NCBI GenBank assembly: GCA_019118845.1
Contig: DWYE01000073.1
Location: 1 to 20,589 of the forward strand
Direction of reading: 5' to 3'
DNA: 20,589 bases
Source of the DNA: Anaeromassilibacillus stercoravium
Lineage (GTDB): Bacteria; Bacillota; Clostridia; Oscillospirales; Acutalibacteraceae
Part shown: positions 8,238 through 16,212 of the stretch, one piece after another
Position numbering within the stretch: position 1 is the first letter of the stretch
Layout: each line of letters opens with the position of its first letter
The notes under the pieces: generated by a model
The model's database searches: none
The model's input: only the letters and a program-made list of their open reading frames with translations
What the model was told of the DNA's origin: nothing
Made by a program: the position numbers and the translations under genes

Positions 8238-9146
8238 ATGAAACACCTGTTAAAAATGCTCGACCTTTCGACCGAGGACATTACCGAGATCCTCAACCTC
8301 GCGGACCAGCTCAAATATGAGCAGAAGCACGGCATCGAGCACCGCCACTTGGCGGGCAAGACGCTCGGCATGATCTTTGAGAAGGCTTCCACAAGGACGC
8401 GCGTGTCCTTTGAAGTCGGCATGTACCAGCTCGGCGGCCTGCCGATCTTCCTCTCGGCCAGCGATTTGCAGATCGGCCGCGGCGAACCGGTGGAGGATAC
8501 TGCGCGCGTGCTGTCCCGCTACCTGGACGGCATCATGATCCGCACATACAAGCAGTCCGAGGTGGATGCGCTGGCCCAGAACGGCACCATCCCGATCATC
8601 AACGGCCTGACGGATTTTGCCCATCCCTGCCAGGTGTTGGCGGACTTGATGACTATCCGGGAGCACAAGGGCAGCTTGGACGGCCTGAAAATGTGCTTCA
8701 TCGGCGACGGCAACAATATGATGAATTCCCTGATCGTCGGCTGCTTGAAGATGAAGATGGAAGTGGCGGTCGCCTGCCCGAACGACTATAAGCCAAACGC
8801 GATGGTGCTCGACTTCGCCGTACAGCATCCGGCGTTCAGCATCACAAACGACCCGAAGGAAGCCGCACGCGGCGCCGACGTGGTGATCACAGACGTTTGG
8901 GCTTCCATGGGCCAGGAAGAGGAGGCGCAGAAGCGCCGTGAAGCGTTCCAGGGCTTCCAGGTCAACGACGAGATCATGTCCGTGGCAAAGCCGGACGCGA
9001 TGGTCCAGCATTGCCTGCCGGCGCACCGCGGCGAGGAGATCACAGCGGAGATCTTGGAGAAGCATTCCACAGAGATCTTCGACGAGGCGGAAAACCGCCT
9101 GCATGCGCAGAAGGCGGTTTTGGTCAAGCTCTTGGGCAGAAAATAA
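8238..9146 (+). CDS. argF: Ornithine carbamoyltransferase
   Basis: The enzyme makes citrulline from ornithine and carbamoyl phosphate and acts as a cytosolic trimer. The 302-residue protein shows the carbamoyl phosphate motif STRTR (51-55), HPCQ (129-132), the ornithine-loop SMGQEEE (223-229) and HCLP (258-261). The ribosome site GGAGGG at 8224-8229 is eight bases before the ATG. As the last gene of an anabolic arg operon the name argF is preferred over the catabolic arcB, and no arcA or arcC is adjacent. Two terminators follow. Confidence 0.95.
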   Translation: MKHLLKMLDLSTEDITEILNLADQLKYEQKHGIEHRHLAGKTLGMIFEKASTRTRVSFEVGMYQLGGLPIFLSASDLQIGRGEPVEDTARVLSRYLDGIMIRTYKQSEVDALAQNGTIPIINGLTDFAHPCQVLADLMTIREHKGSLDGLKMCFIGDGNNMMNSLIVGCLKMKMEVAVACPNDYKPNAMVLDFAVQHPAFSITNDPKEAARGADVVITDVWASMGQEEEAQKRREAFQGFQVNDEIMSVAKPDAMVQHCLPAHRGEEITAEILEKHSTEIFDEAENRLHAQKAVLVKLLGRK

Positions 9147-9156
9147 AATATTTCAG

Positions 9157-9202
9157 GACGGCGAAGGGTTTTCTCGAAAAGGATACCCGGAGCCGTCTTT
9201 TT
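9157..9202 (+). terminator. First intrinsic terminator of the arg operon
   Basis: GACGGC at 9157-9162 pairs with GCCGTC at 9192-9197, and TTTTT follows at 9198-9202. The interior can pair further through GGGTTTTC with GAAAA and ACCC. It lies 10 bases after the argF stop. Confidence 0.8.
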
Positions 9203-9267
9203 GTATGAAGCAAAACTTTCCCGTTTCAGAAAAATAAAGATACATTATTTCCTTTTCCGTTCTTCCC

Positions 9268-9298
9268 CCGCTCTCAAGTTTTTGAGGGCGGTTTTTTT
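9268..9298 (+). terminator. Second intrinsic terminator
   Basis: CCGCTCTCAA (9268-9277) pairs with TTGAGGGCGG (9282-9291) over 10 pairs including one T-G, with a four-base loop and seven Ts at 9292-9298. This is a strong backup terminator, insulating the accessory region from arg readthrough. Confidence 0.88.
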
Positions 9299-9589
9299 AT
9301 ATGAACATACGGCAATGGGGAGAAAGGGGGAAGATCGTTTTAAGATGCTTTGAAGCGTAGTATATATGAAAAATATTCATTATAGAAAATTTAGCAAAGG
9401 GGAATTTGTGATTAAATTGCACTTATTTCGAATTATTACATAGGAAAAAATGTAGTAATTGGGATGATGTAAATTTTACTAAGCATATATTAAACGTATT
9501 TCATGTATTTTTGCTGATAGAAGAACCAAAAAATGTCCATCCTATACAATGATTGTATCCCGATTTTCAATGATAGGAGTGGATCAAAC
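9299..9589. other. AT-rich gap upstream of the recombinase
   Basis: No gene was found here. Base composition drops sharply (13 G or C in the 60 bases 9361-9420). ATGAA/TTCAT forms a small dyad near 9366-9380, a larger 30-bp dyad lies at 9431-9460, and the recombinase ribosome site is at the end. I could not identify a convincing recombinase promoter with good spacing. Confidence 0.5.
9431..9460. repeat. 30-bp imperfect inverted repeat upstream of the recombinase
   Basis: AATTATTACAT (9431-9441) and ATGTAGTAATT (9450-9460) are inverted copies with one T-G mismatch, separated by AGGAAAAA. The overall size fits a dimeric binding site, either an operator or a serine-recombinase crossover site. 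Arms of about 11-12 bp are typical of Hin/Gin-type sites, although their centres are usually shorter. Function is inferred. Confidence 0.45.
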
Positions 9590-10198
9590 ATGCAAGAAAT
9601 GATGTATGGTTACATCCGGGTATCGACGAAGGATCAACATGAGGACCGTCAAATGATTGCAATGCAGGAGTTTGGGGTATCGGAAAAGCATATCTATATG
9701 GACAAGCTCAGCGGGAAGGATTTTGACCGTCCACAATATAAACGGCTTTTGCGCCGGTTAAAAGGAGGGGATACACTGGTCGTCAAATCCATCGATCGTT
9801 TAGGCAGGGATTACAGCGAGATACAAAACCAATGGAGGATTATCACCAAGGAAAAGAAGGCCAATATTGTTGTATTGGACATGCCGTTGCTGGATACACG
9901 CCAAAAAGGGAGGGATTTAACAGGAACCTTTATCGCAGACCTGGTCCTTCAAATATTAAGTTATGTTGCCCAGGTTGAGCGCGAAAACATCAAACAACGG
10001 CAGGCGGAAGGAATTGCAGCAGCCAAAGCGAAGGGGGTGCGGTTTGGCAGAGAAAAAATGCCGATCCCAGAGGAGTTCTATGCGCTTCGAACCCGATATC
10101 GGGAAGGCAGCATCACCGCCCGCGCTGCCGCCAGAGAACTTGGCGTTGCGCACAGCACTTTTTTGAAATGGAACCAATCTATTATGAAAAATTTATGA
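9590..10198 (+). CDS. Serine site-specific recombinase (resolvase/invertase type)
   Basis: This 202-residue protein has the size and layout of small Pin/Hin/Gin invertases and Tn3-type resolvases. The N-terminal catalytic domain contains YGYIRVSTKDQ with nucleophile Ser12, KLSGKDFDRPQYKRLLRRL and SIDRLGRDY. A long helix (VLQILSYVAQVERENIKQRQAEGIAAAKAKG) leads to a C-terminal helix-turn-helix (TARAAARELGVAHSTFLKW). Such enzymes invert, excise or resolve DNA between short dyad sites. The ATG at 9590 has AGGAG at 9575-9579 with a 10-base spacer. An upstream in-frame ATG at 9533 has no ribosome site. It lies in AT-rich DNA next to a broken surface-protein gene and a pilus locus, so a role in rearranging surface genes is plausible but not shown. 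Confidence 0.92.
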   Translation: MQEMMYGYIRVSTKDQHEDRQMIAMQEFGVSEKHIYMDKLSGKDFDRPQYKRLLRRLKGGDTLVVKSIDRLGRDYSEIQNQWRIITKEKKANIVVLDMPLLDTRQKGRDLTGTFIADLVLQILSYVAQVERENIKQRQAEGIAAAKAKGVRFGREKMPIPEEFYALRTRYREGSITARAAARELGVAHSTFLKWNQSIMKNL

Positions 10199-10339
10199 AA
10201 TATATGTTGGTTTTGATGGTAGACTTTTAAAACCAAAAATGCTATAATAAACAAAAATTCTGTAATGTAATGTAAATTAGTCTCATTCGTACTGCAAAAT
10301 AGTTAAATTACACAATAATCGAGGAGATTTTTATATCAA
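10199..10339 (+). promoter_or_regulatory. Dyad, strong promoter and leader after the recombinase gene
   Basis: TTGGTTTT (10207-10214) and AAAACCAA (10229-10236) form a 30-bp interrupted dyad. A promoter overlaps it: TAGACT at 10220-10225, a 17-base spacer and an extended minus-10 TGCTATAAT ending at 10248. The leader then carries three tandem TGTAA units (10261-10275) and ends with a good ribosome site, GAGGAG at 10321-10326. No ATG, GTG or TTG follows in the open frame at the expected distance. The overlap of dyad and minus-35 would let a bound protein block this promoter. Confidence 0.65.
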
Positions 10340-10999
10340 ATTTCCATTGGCAGTTTTGAATCCTTTACGATTACAAACTGTACTTTTGAAGGGTTTGAAG
10401 AGGCTATCCGCGGACAGTCCGATAACGCAAATGTGAGCAATGCTGTAATCGATGGAAACCAGTTCATCAATTGCAATTTTGCCGTTCATGAATACGCAGG
10501 CGAATCGGACGCTTCGTCGCAGGGTACATACAGCTTCACAAACAATACGGTTACAGGTACGCCGGAGCTTTATAACAAGGCGTATTTTGAAGACCTTTAT
10601 CAGGACGCAAACGGTGTGGAGTGTAACGGCTACACCATCGTTATCGAAAACAACACCTTTACCAATGCGATTGTTGGCCTGGTAAACCTGGAAGACAACA
10701 ACGGAAGTTATGAAGATGTTTATGAAGACGGCGCAAACAACACCTTCGGCGATAATACGTTTGTTGTCTCCGGCAGCAAAGTTTCGGGACAGATTGAGAT
10801 GCACGCCAATTACGTTGCGCCGGAAGACAGCAATGGCTATTGGAAATGGACCGGCAAAGAAAACCTTGAGGGAGGCGGAAATCCCTCGGATGCCGCAGAG
10901 CGCCACGGTGGAGCGCGGTGCATAGCGCAAAGCGGCAAATTGCAAAACATTCTCTTGGCTGAAGCAATGCTTCGGCAGCTCTTTTTAGAGCAAACATAG
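10340..10999 (+). pseudogene. Start-less fragment of a beta-helix-like surface protein
   Basis: The frame is open from 10319 to 10999, but the first usable start (GTG at 10433) has no ribosome site and homology-like sequence begins well before it. The translation shows repeating strands typical of right-handed beta-helix adhesins or lyases: SFTITNCTFEGFEEAIRG, VIDGNQFINCNFAVHEY, YSFTNNTVTG, YTIVIENNTFTNAIVGLVNL and NTFGDNTFVVSG. There is no signal peptide and no sorting signal. After GYWKWTGKEN the residues look non-coding, and a terminator hairpin sits inside the frame, so the true C-terminus is also lost or ends near 10870. It is most likely an internal piece of a larger secreted protein joined to a foreign promoter and ribosome site by recombination or deletion. 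Confidence 0.65.
10958..10986 (+). terminator. Intrinsic terminator before the pilus genes
   Basis: GCTGAAGC (10958-10965) pairs with GCTTCGGC (10969-10976), eight pairs with one T-G and loop AAT. TTTTT follows at 10982-10986. It lies within the open frame of the beta-helix fragment, which argues that the last part of that frame is not translated usefully. Confidence 0.7.
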
Positions 11000-11093
11000 A
11001 GATAATATGCTGCCAGAGGCAGAGGAGGGATGCAGGTCATTTGTTTTGTCCGAACCAACAATCTTGAAAGAAACTAAAGGAGGAATCCTGTAG

Positions 11094-13436
11094 ATGATGA
11101 AAACATGGTTGAAACGCATTGCGTCCGCAGTCTGTGCGGCGGCAATGTGTGCCGCAATATTACCGACCGCGGTATTTGCAGAGGCACCGGAAACCAGTCG
11201 TTCAACGAATCACTATGAGGTGGTTATCCAGGCTGTCGTGAGGGACGCGGAAGGAAAATGGGTCAGTACGAATGAACTGACAAGCAAAAACTTTAGCGGC
11301 ACAACGCTGGCAGGCTCGTCTGGTGGGTACGATGGCGAGTGGCAGTGGACGCCTGAGGGTAATGGATACAGGCTGACTGCCGACCTTAATTCTCACGCCA
11401 ATGCGTGGGGCAGGCTGAAAGCGCCGTCTGTGCTGTGGGAATATGATCCGGATGAGTTGACACTTGTCGGAATTGGCAAAAATACTTCTTCCACTGAGGT
11501 CTCCTATGCCGTGCCTGATTATGATTGGCAATGGGATTCGAGATATAACGAATTCTCTTATTATTTGGCCCCCAGCGCAGGCTTCACAGATTACCGGACC
11601 TACATTTTTGAGCAAAAAGCTCCTGAGGAACCAACAGCGCCGGGTAAGCCTGGTGATGATGTCGTTCAAAATTTGCTTTCCGCAGCTGTTAAGGTTGAAT
11701 GCACCAATACGGCGGCCAGCCATGCAAGCAAGACCTATGGTCTGCTTGCTGACAGCTACACGATTGGCGACGTGACGGGTGATGGAACGAACGGTTATAC
11801 GGTTCCTGTCACTGTTCAGGCGAGCAAATATGTAGCGCAGTACAGCACGGATATGAGTGCAGCGCATACCCTTGACCCGAATACCCAACAGGCGGAGACC
11901 ATTACTTTGAAGTGGAATGACAACTCCTGGATGGTGGATAGCTCGACCCCTGTGACTTTTACGGTCAAGTGCAGTAGCGAACCTACCCCGCCAGAGCCGG
12001 GATATGCGTATACGATTAATGGCTTTACCAAGGAACGCGTGACTGGTGGAGAGCCGAATGACGCCGTGTTTGAACTTGATAAGCTTACCATCAATTATGA
12101 CGAATCTATCGAGCTTGCTGAGGACGAGAGTGTTACCCTGTTGTACAAGTTGACCATTACTGGTGATGCGGGTGCTGCGTACACAGTCAAGGATGAGGGG
12201 GCACAACTTGTTGGTTGGCTTGCTGCGGAGAAACCGAGTGTGACCATCTCTGGTGAAATCACTACTTTGAGCGGAATGATTCCGGCAGACGGTGAAACTT
12301 ATTTTTATGTTGCCAAGACATTTACCGCTGCGGATATCCAGAATGGAAAGCTGGTCAACGCAGCTACGATTACTGGTGCTACTTCTGATGACGGACTGGG
12401 TGCAGCAATCGACCCCGATGGCGACAACGAGTATACCGTTACCGCCGAAACCGAAGCAACTGGCCCCGAAACCGGCGATGAGAAGGTCAGCAAGCCGGGC
12501 CTGGAGAAGTGGATCGTCCTCGAGGACGGCACGGAAGTGGACGCCGATACCGCAGCAGCGGGCGACGAAGTGGACTTCAAGCTCGAATCCAATGTACCGG
12601 AAGATCTGCTCAATTACCTGGAGCCCGACCCGGCCGATCCGCCGCAGGTTACGGTAAACACGATTGAGCCCAACAGCGGCACCTATCCCCTGACCTTCCA
12701 CGATAACATGGATGAGGCGTTCGAGAATCCCACCAATTTTGTGGTCAAGGTTGGCGATACCGTATTGACCGAAGGTCAGTACACGTTGGTTACGGCCGGT
12801 TTGACAGACGGCTGTGATTTCGAGGTCACAGTGGATCTGGCGGCCCTGTATAAGGACGGGATTATCGGCGAGGATGATTTGGGTGTCACCCCTGTTACGG
12901 TAACCTACACCGCAACCTTGAAGGAAGGCACCACGGCGGGCGATTACTATAACACCGCGTGGGTTTCCTATCCGAATAGCGAAACCGAACAGGATAAAGT
13001 CAAAGTAGAAACCTTTAAGATCGATGTCTTCAAGTATGACCAGGCAGACGAAAAGGGCCTGGCAGGGGCAGAGTTTGCCCTTTACGATGAAACGGCGATT
13101 GACCAGGACGGCAATTTGATCGAAGGGGCAACGCCGGTCCTGGAAGGAATCGTTTCGGGAGAGGACGGCCATGTGGTCATCGACGGTTTGGACGCCGGGA
13201 AATATGCACTGGTAGAGACAAAGGCTCCGGACAACTATGTAAAGAGCGATACGCCTTTGATGTTGACCATTGAAGCGGGTATCGAACCCAATGTTGTCAA
13301 CGTCAAGTTTGCGAACAGCAAGATCCCGCACACCGGCGGCATGGGCACCACCCTCTTCACCATTGGCGGCGTTGTGCTCCTCGCGGCGGCGGGCACTCTG
13401 TTTGTCGCCTCCCGCAGAAAGCAGCAGCACAGCTAA
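11094..13436 (+). CDS. Major pilin-like surface protein with isopeptide domains and IPHTG sorting signal
   Basis: This 780-residue precursor begins with a signal peptide cleaved after about Ala29 (TAVFA). Its C-terminus is a cell-wall sorting signal: IPHTG at 744-748, a hydrophobic helix, then RRKQQHS. Near the end is a CnaB/SpaA-type domain with Lys647 (DVFKYD) and the E-box YALVETKAP with Glu708, as in self-crosslinked pilins. Before it, about residues 470-630, is a region resembling the fimbrial isopeptide D2 domain. It runs from EKWIVLEDGT, a candidate Lys472, to YYNTAW, a candidate Asn620. The N-terminal 450 residues are beta-rich and not assigned. The ribosome site AAAGGAGG at 11076-11083 is ten bases upstream. 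The neighbouring class C sortase suggests this is the pilus backbone. The usual YPKN pilin motif is not evident; YPNSE occupies a similar place. GC changes near base 12450. Confidence 0.88.
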   Translation: MMKTWLKRIASAVCAAAMCAAILPTAVFAEAPETSRSTNHYEVVIQAVVRDAEGKWVSTNELTSKNFSGTTLAGSSGGYDGEWQWTPEGNGYRLTADLNSHANAWGRLKAPSVLWEYDPDELTLVGIGKNTSSTEVSYAVPDYDWQWDSRYNEFSYYLAPSAGFTDYRTYIFEQKAPEEPTAPGKPGDDVVQNLLSAAVKVECTNTAASHASKTYGLLADSYTIGDVTGDGTNGYTVPVTVQASKYVAQYSTDMSAAHTLDPNTQQAETITLKWNDNSWMVDSSTPVTFTVKCSSEPTPPEPGYAYTINGFTKERVTGGEPNDAVFELDKLTINYDESIELAEDESVTLLYKLTITGDAGAAYTVKDEGAQLVGWLAAEKPSVTISGEITTLSGMIPADGETYFYVAKTFTAADIQNGKLVNAATITGATSDDGLGAAIDPDGDNEYTVTAETEATGPETGDEKVSKPGLEKWIVLEDGTEVDADTAAAGDEVDFKLESNVPEDLLNYLEPDPADPPQVTVNTIEPNSGTYPLTFHDNMDEAFENPTNFVVKVGDTVLTEGQYTLVTAGLTDGCDFEVTVDLAALYKDGIIGEDDLGVTPVTVTYTATLKEGTTAGDYYNTAWVSYPNSETEQDKVKVETFKIDVFKYDQADEKGLAGAEFALYDETAIDQDGNLIEGATPVLEGIVSGEDGHVVIDGLDAGKYALVETKAPDNYVKSDTPLMLTIEAGIEPNVVNVKFANSKIPHTGGMGTTLFTIGGVVLLAAAGTLFVASRRKQQHS

Positions 13437-13619
13437 TCGGGATGGCGCTGAAAGTGCAAATTAGATCAAATTAAAACGGTTATATACCGCGGGGAGGGAG
13501 GTAGCTCCCTCCCCTGCGGTATCGTTGTTTTGCCGCGGCGGCAGGAGCTTTTCCACAGAATTTGGTCTGCGGGAAAGCTCGTACCGCCGGGAAGGGTGAA
13601 AAGGATTTTGCGTACGAAC
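13437..13619 (+). other. Spacer with strong hairpin between pilin and sortase
   Basis: The spacer holds a long stem: 13484-13500 pairs with 13505-13522 (17 pairs with one bulged T at 13515, loop GTAG). The downstream ATCGTTGTTTTG is only moderately T-rich. It is probably a partial terminator, or a processing element, that keeps sortase transcripts below pilin transcripts. No gene is seen apart from a possible GTG-initiated N-terminal extension of the sortase. Confidence 0.65.
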
Positions 13620-14462
13620 ATGAAAAAAAAACGAAAAATTAGCACGCTTCTAGCGGTTTTGTTGCTGATTGTAGGGCTGGGGGTTTTGCTGTATCCAAGC
13701 CTGAGTGACCTTTATTACCGCTGGGAAGCAGAGCAGGAGATTGCTCAATATAATCAAGTTGCAGAAGCAACACAAGAGGATTATTCCGACCTTTGGGCTG
13801 CGGCGGAAGAATATAACCGCAAATTGGCACAGGGCAATGCCTTTTCTGTTGCCGCGACAGCGGAGGAAGAGGCTAAAATTGAGCAATTCCTCAATCCGCT
13901 GGGCAATGGGATGATGGGGTATATTGATATTCCCAAAATCAATGTCCACCTTCCGATTTACCAGGGGATTGAAGAACAGGCGCTTCAAGCAGGCGTGGGA
14001 TTCTGGCCGGGCACCAGCCTTCCAACAGGGGGCCCCAGCACACATTGCGTGCTTACAGCCCATAATGGCCTGGTCCGCGCAAAAATGTTTACGGATTTGG
14101 ACCAGCTAGTAGAAGGCGATACGTTTTCCCTGTCCATTTTGGATCGGGTATTGACCTATGAGGTGGATCAGATCCTTGTTACAGAACCGGATGAGGTGGA
14201 CGCACTGCAAATTGTAGAGGGACAGGACTACGTTACCCTTTACACATGTACCCCATATGGCGTGAATACCCACCGGCTTTTGGTAAGGGGACACCGCATT
14301 GAGACACCGGAAAACGTAAATTTGGGCAATGGAGCCGTGGATATCATACGGACGCAATCCGGCATGACGGTTTTGATTACCCTAGCAGTGGTTGGGCTTC
14401 TCATTCTGCTTTTCCGCATTTGGCGCATCTTCCGCGCCCGCAAGAAAAAGCAGCAAACATAA
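13620..14462 (+). CDS. Class C (pilin-polymerising) sortase
   Basis: This 280-residue membrane transpeptidase probably links pilin subunits by isopeptide bonds. Residues about 9-27 form an N-terminal membrane segment. MGYIDIPKINVHLPIYQG opens the catalytic domain. His148 is in LTAHNG, Cys210 in TLYTCTPYG, and Arg219 follows in NTHRLLVRGHR, the spacing usual for class C. A second membrane helix and a basic tail (FRARKKKQQ) end the protein, also a class C feature. No DP-aromatic lid motif is found ahead of the catalytic domain, where NAFS stands at a similar position. The ATG at 13620 has AAAAGGA about 14 bases upstream, which is long. An in-frame GTG at 13596 is an alternative start. The basal pilin gene follows after 27 bases. 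Confidence 0.92.
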   Translation: MKKKRKISTLLAVLLLIVGLGVLLYPSLSDLYYRWEAEQEIAQYNQVAEATQEDYSDLWAAAEEYNRKLAQGNAFSVAATAEEEAKIEQFLNPLGNGMMGYIDIPKINVHLPIYQGIEEQALQAGVGFWPGTSLPTGGPSTHCVLTAHNGLVRAKMFTDLDQLVEGDTFSLSILDRVLTYEVDQILVTEPDEVDALQIVEGQDYVTLYTCTPYGVNTHRLLVRGHRIETPENVNLGNGAVDIIRTQSGMTVLITLAVVGLLILLFRIWRIFRARKKKQQT

Positions 14463-14489
14463 GAGATTTTACGAGGCGGTGATCGTTCC

Positions 14490-15575
14490 ATGAATATACA
14501 ACGGTTTTGGAAAAAGTTTGCAGTTGCCTTTATGGCCCTGGTATTGCTGTTGCCTTGCCTGGCAATACCAGCATTTGCATACAATCCAATCGATACCAGC
14601 CGCGAAACGTCCCTGACCGTGCATTTTGGCGAAGGGAGCACGGATTTTTCCGGCGTGGAATTCCGGATTTACCGGGTGGCCGATGTATCTGAATCGGGTG
14701 AATTTACCCTGGCTGGCGATTTTGTGGATTATCCCATTTCCCTGGAGAATTTGGATAATGCGGGGTGGCGTGCTCTGGCCCAGACCTTGGCAGGCTATGT
14801 TGCCCGCGACCATCTGGGCCCTTATAAAAGGGCAAAGACCGATGAAAATGGGCGGGCATTCTTTGACCATCTGCCTACGGGCTTGTATCTTGTGATGGGG
14901 GATTCCTATGAGAAGGGCCGCACAACCTATACGCCTGACCCATTTGCCCTTTGCCTACCGAATCCGGATGGGGAAACAGGGGAATGGATTTATGATGTGG
15001 AAGCCTCCTGTAAATATGACAGCGAATATGATCCTCCTCACGGAGGGGGCGGCGATGATGACCCATCAAGTGGCGGTGGAGGTGGTACTCCTGTGACCGT
15101 CACCCGCAGGGTGCAGAAGATTTGGGACGACAGCGGCCATACAGAAAACCGCCCGCAAGAAGTAGTTGTTCAACTCTTGAAGGATGGCGTGGTTTCCAGC
15201 ACGGTGACGCTAAGCGCAAGCAACAATTGGTCCTATACTTGGTCGGGGTTGGATGCAAATTCCAATTGGCAAGTAGTGGAACGCGATGTAGCAAACGGAT
15301 ATACCGTTTTGGTAGAACGGGAAGGCGACCTCTTCCGTGTAACCAACACCTACCAAGAGGATGTACCAGTCACCCCGCCTTCCACAGGGGAGTCCGAGGC
15401 CCCGCCCTCGGCGGAAAGCATCGAGCCAGCGCCTGAACCTGAGCCTGAGCCCGAAGAGAAGCTGCCCCAGACGGGCATGCTTTGGTGGCCTGTTCCGGTG
15501 TTAGCCTGCGGTGGAATATCGCTGTTTTTTGCCGGATGGGCCCGGCGCCGGAGACAGGAGGATTCGGATGTATAG
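14490..15575 (+). CDS. Minor/basal pilin with CnaB domain and LPQTG anchor
   Basis: This 361-residue precursor has a signal peptide ending at about Ala30 (PAFA). An N-terminal pilin-like beta domain follows (LTVHFGEGSTDFSGVEFRIYRV onward to about 175). After it come a Gly/Asp-rich linker near 185-200 and a CnaB domain at about 202-291 (VTVTRRVQKIWDDSGH to VERDVANGYTV). A Pro/Glu-rich tail leads to LPQTG at 325-329, then a membrane helix and RRRRQ. A proline-rich tail just before LPXTG is typical of basal pilins that fix pili to peptidoglycan, which suggests that role. The ribosome site GAGGCGG is about 10 bases before the ATG. It overlaps the next sortase gene by eight bases. Confidence 0.9.
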   Translation: MNIQRFWKKFAVAFMALVLLLPCLAIPAFAYNPIDTSRETSLTVHFGEGSTDFSGVEFRIYRVADVSESGEFTLAGDFVDYPISLENLDNAGWRALAQTLAGYVARDHLGPYKRAKTDENGRAFFDHLPTGLYLVMGDSYEKGRTTYTPDPFALCLPNPDGETGEWIYDVEASCKYDSEYDPPHGGGGDDDPSSGGGGGTPVTVTRRVQKIWDDSGHTENRPQEVVVQLLKDGVVSSTVTLSASNNWSYTWSGLDANSNWQVVERDVANGYTVLVEREGDLFRVTNTYQEDVPVTPPSTGESEAPPSAESIEPAPEPEPEPEEKLPQTGMLWWPVPVLACGGISLFFAGWARRRRQEDSDV

Positions 15576-16212
15576 AAAACATGATAACAATCGGAAACGT
15601 CGTTCCGGTACCGTGTTCATGTTAGGAGGGCTGCTGCTATTCGCAGCAGCCCTTTTTTTGACAGGATATAATCTATGGGATGAGCAACGGGCCGGGGACG
15701 CGGTGGCCGCTATCTTGGAACAAATGTCAGCGCTCCAGGGACGTGCGCAGGAAGGGCTGGGGGCCACGGGGGGCCAGGATCAAGAGGTACCGGATTATGT
15801 GCGAAACCCGGATATGGAGATGCCAACCGTGCAGATTGATGGAGAGGCATATATCGGGGTTTTAGAATTTCCAAGCCTCAGCGTGTCCCTCCCAGTCATA
15901 AGCGATTGGAGTGCGGCAAAATTGAGGACAGCGCCCTGCCGCTATACAGGGTCTGCTTATCGGGACAACCTCGTCATAGCGGGGCATAATTATCGGACGC
16001 ATTTTGGAAAGCTGCAAAACCTTTCCCTTGGGGATACCGTGCTATTTTTTGATGCGGATGGAAATCGATTTGCATACGAAGTAGCAGGGGTTGAGGAATT
16101 GGACTCCACCGCCATCGAGGAGATGGTCACCGGGGATTGGGATCTGACGCTTTTCACCTGCACGCTCAGCGGGCAGACCCGGTTCACCGTGCGTTGCATA
16201 AGATCTGAATAG
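15568..16212 (+). CDS. Second sortase, single N-terminal anchor (class B/D-like)
   Basis: This 214-residue transpeptidase has one N-terminal membrane segment (about residues 17-33) and no C-terminal helix. The catalytic domain has IAGHNYRTHFG with His140, TLFTC with Cys198, and TRFTV with Arg205. The absence of a C-terminal membrane helix separates it from the class C sortase upstream. It more likely anchors the finished pilus or LPQTG protein to the wall, though this is inferred and its exact class was not determined. The ATG at 15568 has AGGAGG at 15556-15561 six bases upstream and overlaps the preceding stop, so translation is coupled. Confidence 0.9.
   Translation: MYRKHDNNRKRRSGTVFMLGGLLLFAAALFLTGYNLWDEQRAGDAVAAILEQMSALQGRAQEGLGATGGQDQEVPDYVRNPDMEMPTVQIDGEAYIGVLEFPSLSVSLPVISDWSAAKLRTAPCRYTGSAYRDNLVIAGHNYRTHFGKLQNLSLGDTVLFFDADGNRFAYEVAGVEELDSTAIEEMVTGDWDLTLFTCTLSGQTRFTVRCIRSE

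Noticed and set aside
9431..10236. Matched pair of invertase crossover sites enclosing the recombinase
   Set aside because: The two dyads have the same length but unrelated arm sequences, so they cannot be partner sites for one crossover.
10261..10275. Three TGTAA units as a CRISPR or phase-variable repeat
   Set aside because: It is too short for a CRISPR array, and three 5-bp units in a leader are weak evidence for slippage. No CRISPR-like array is seen anywhere in the window.
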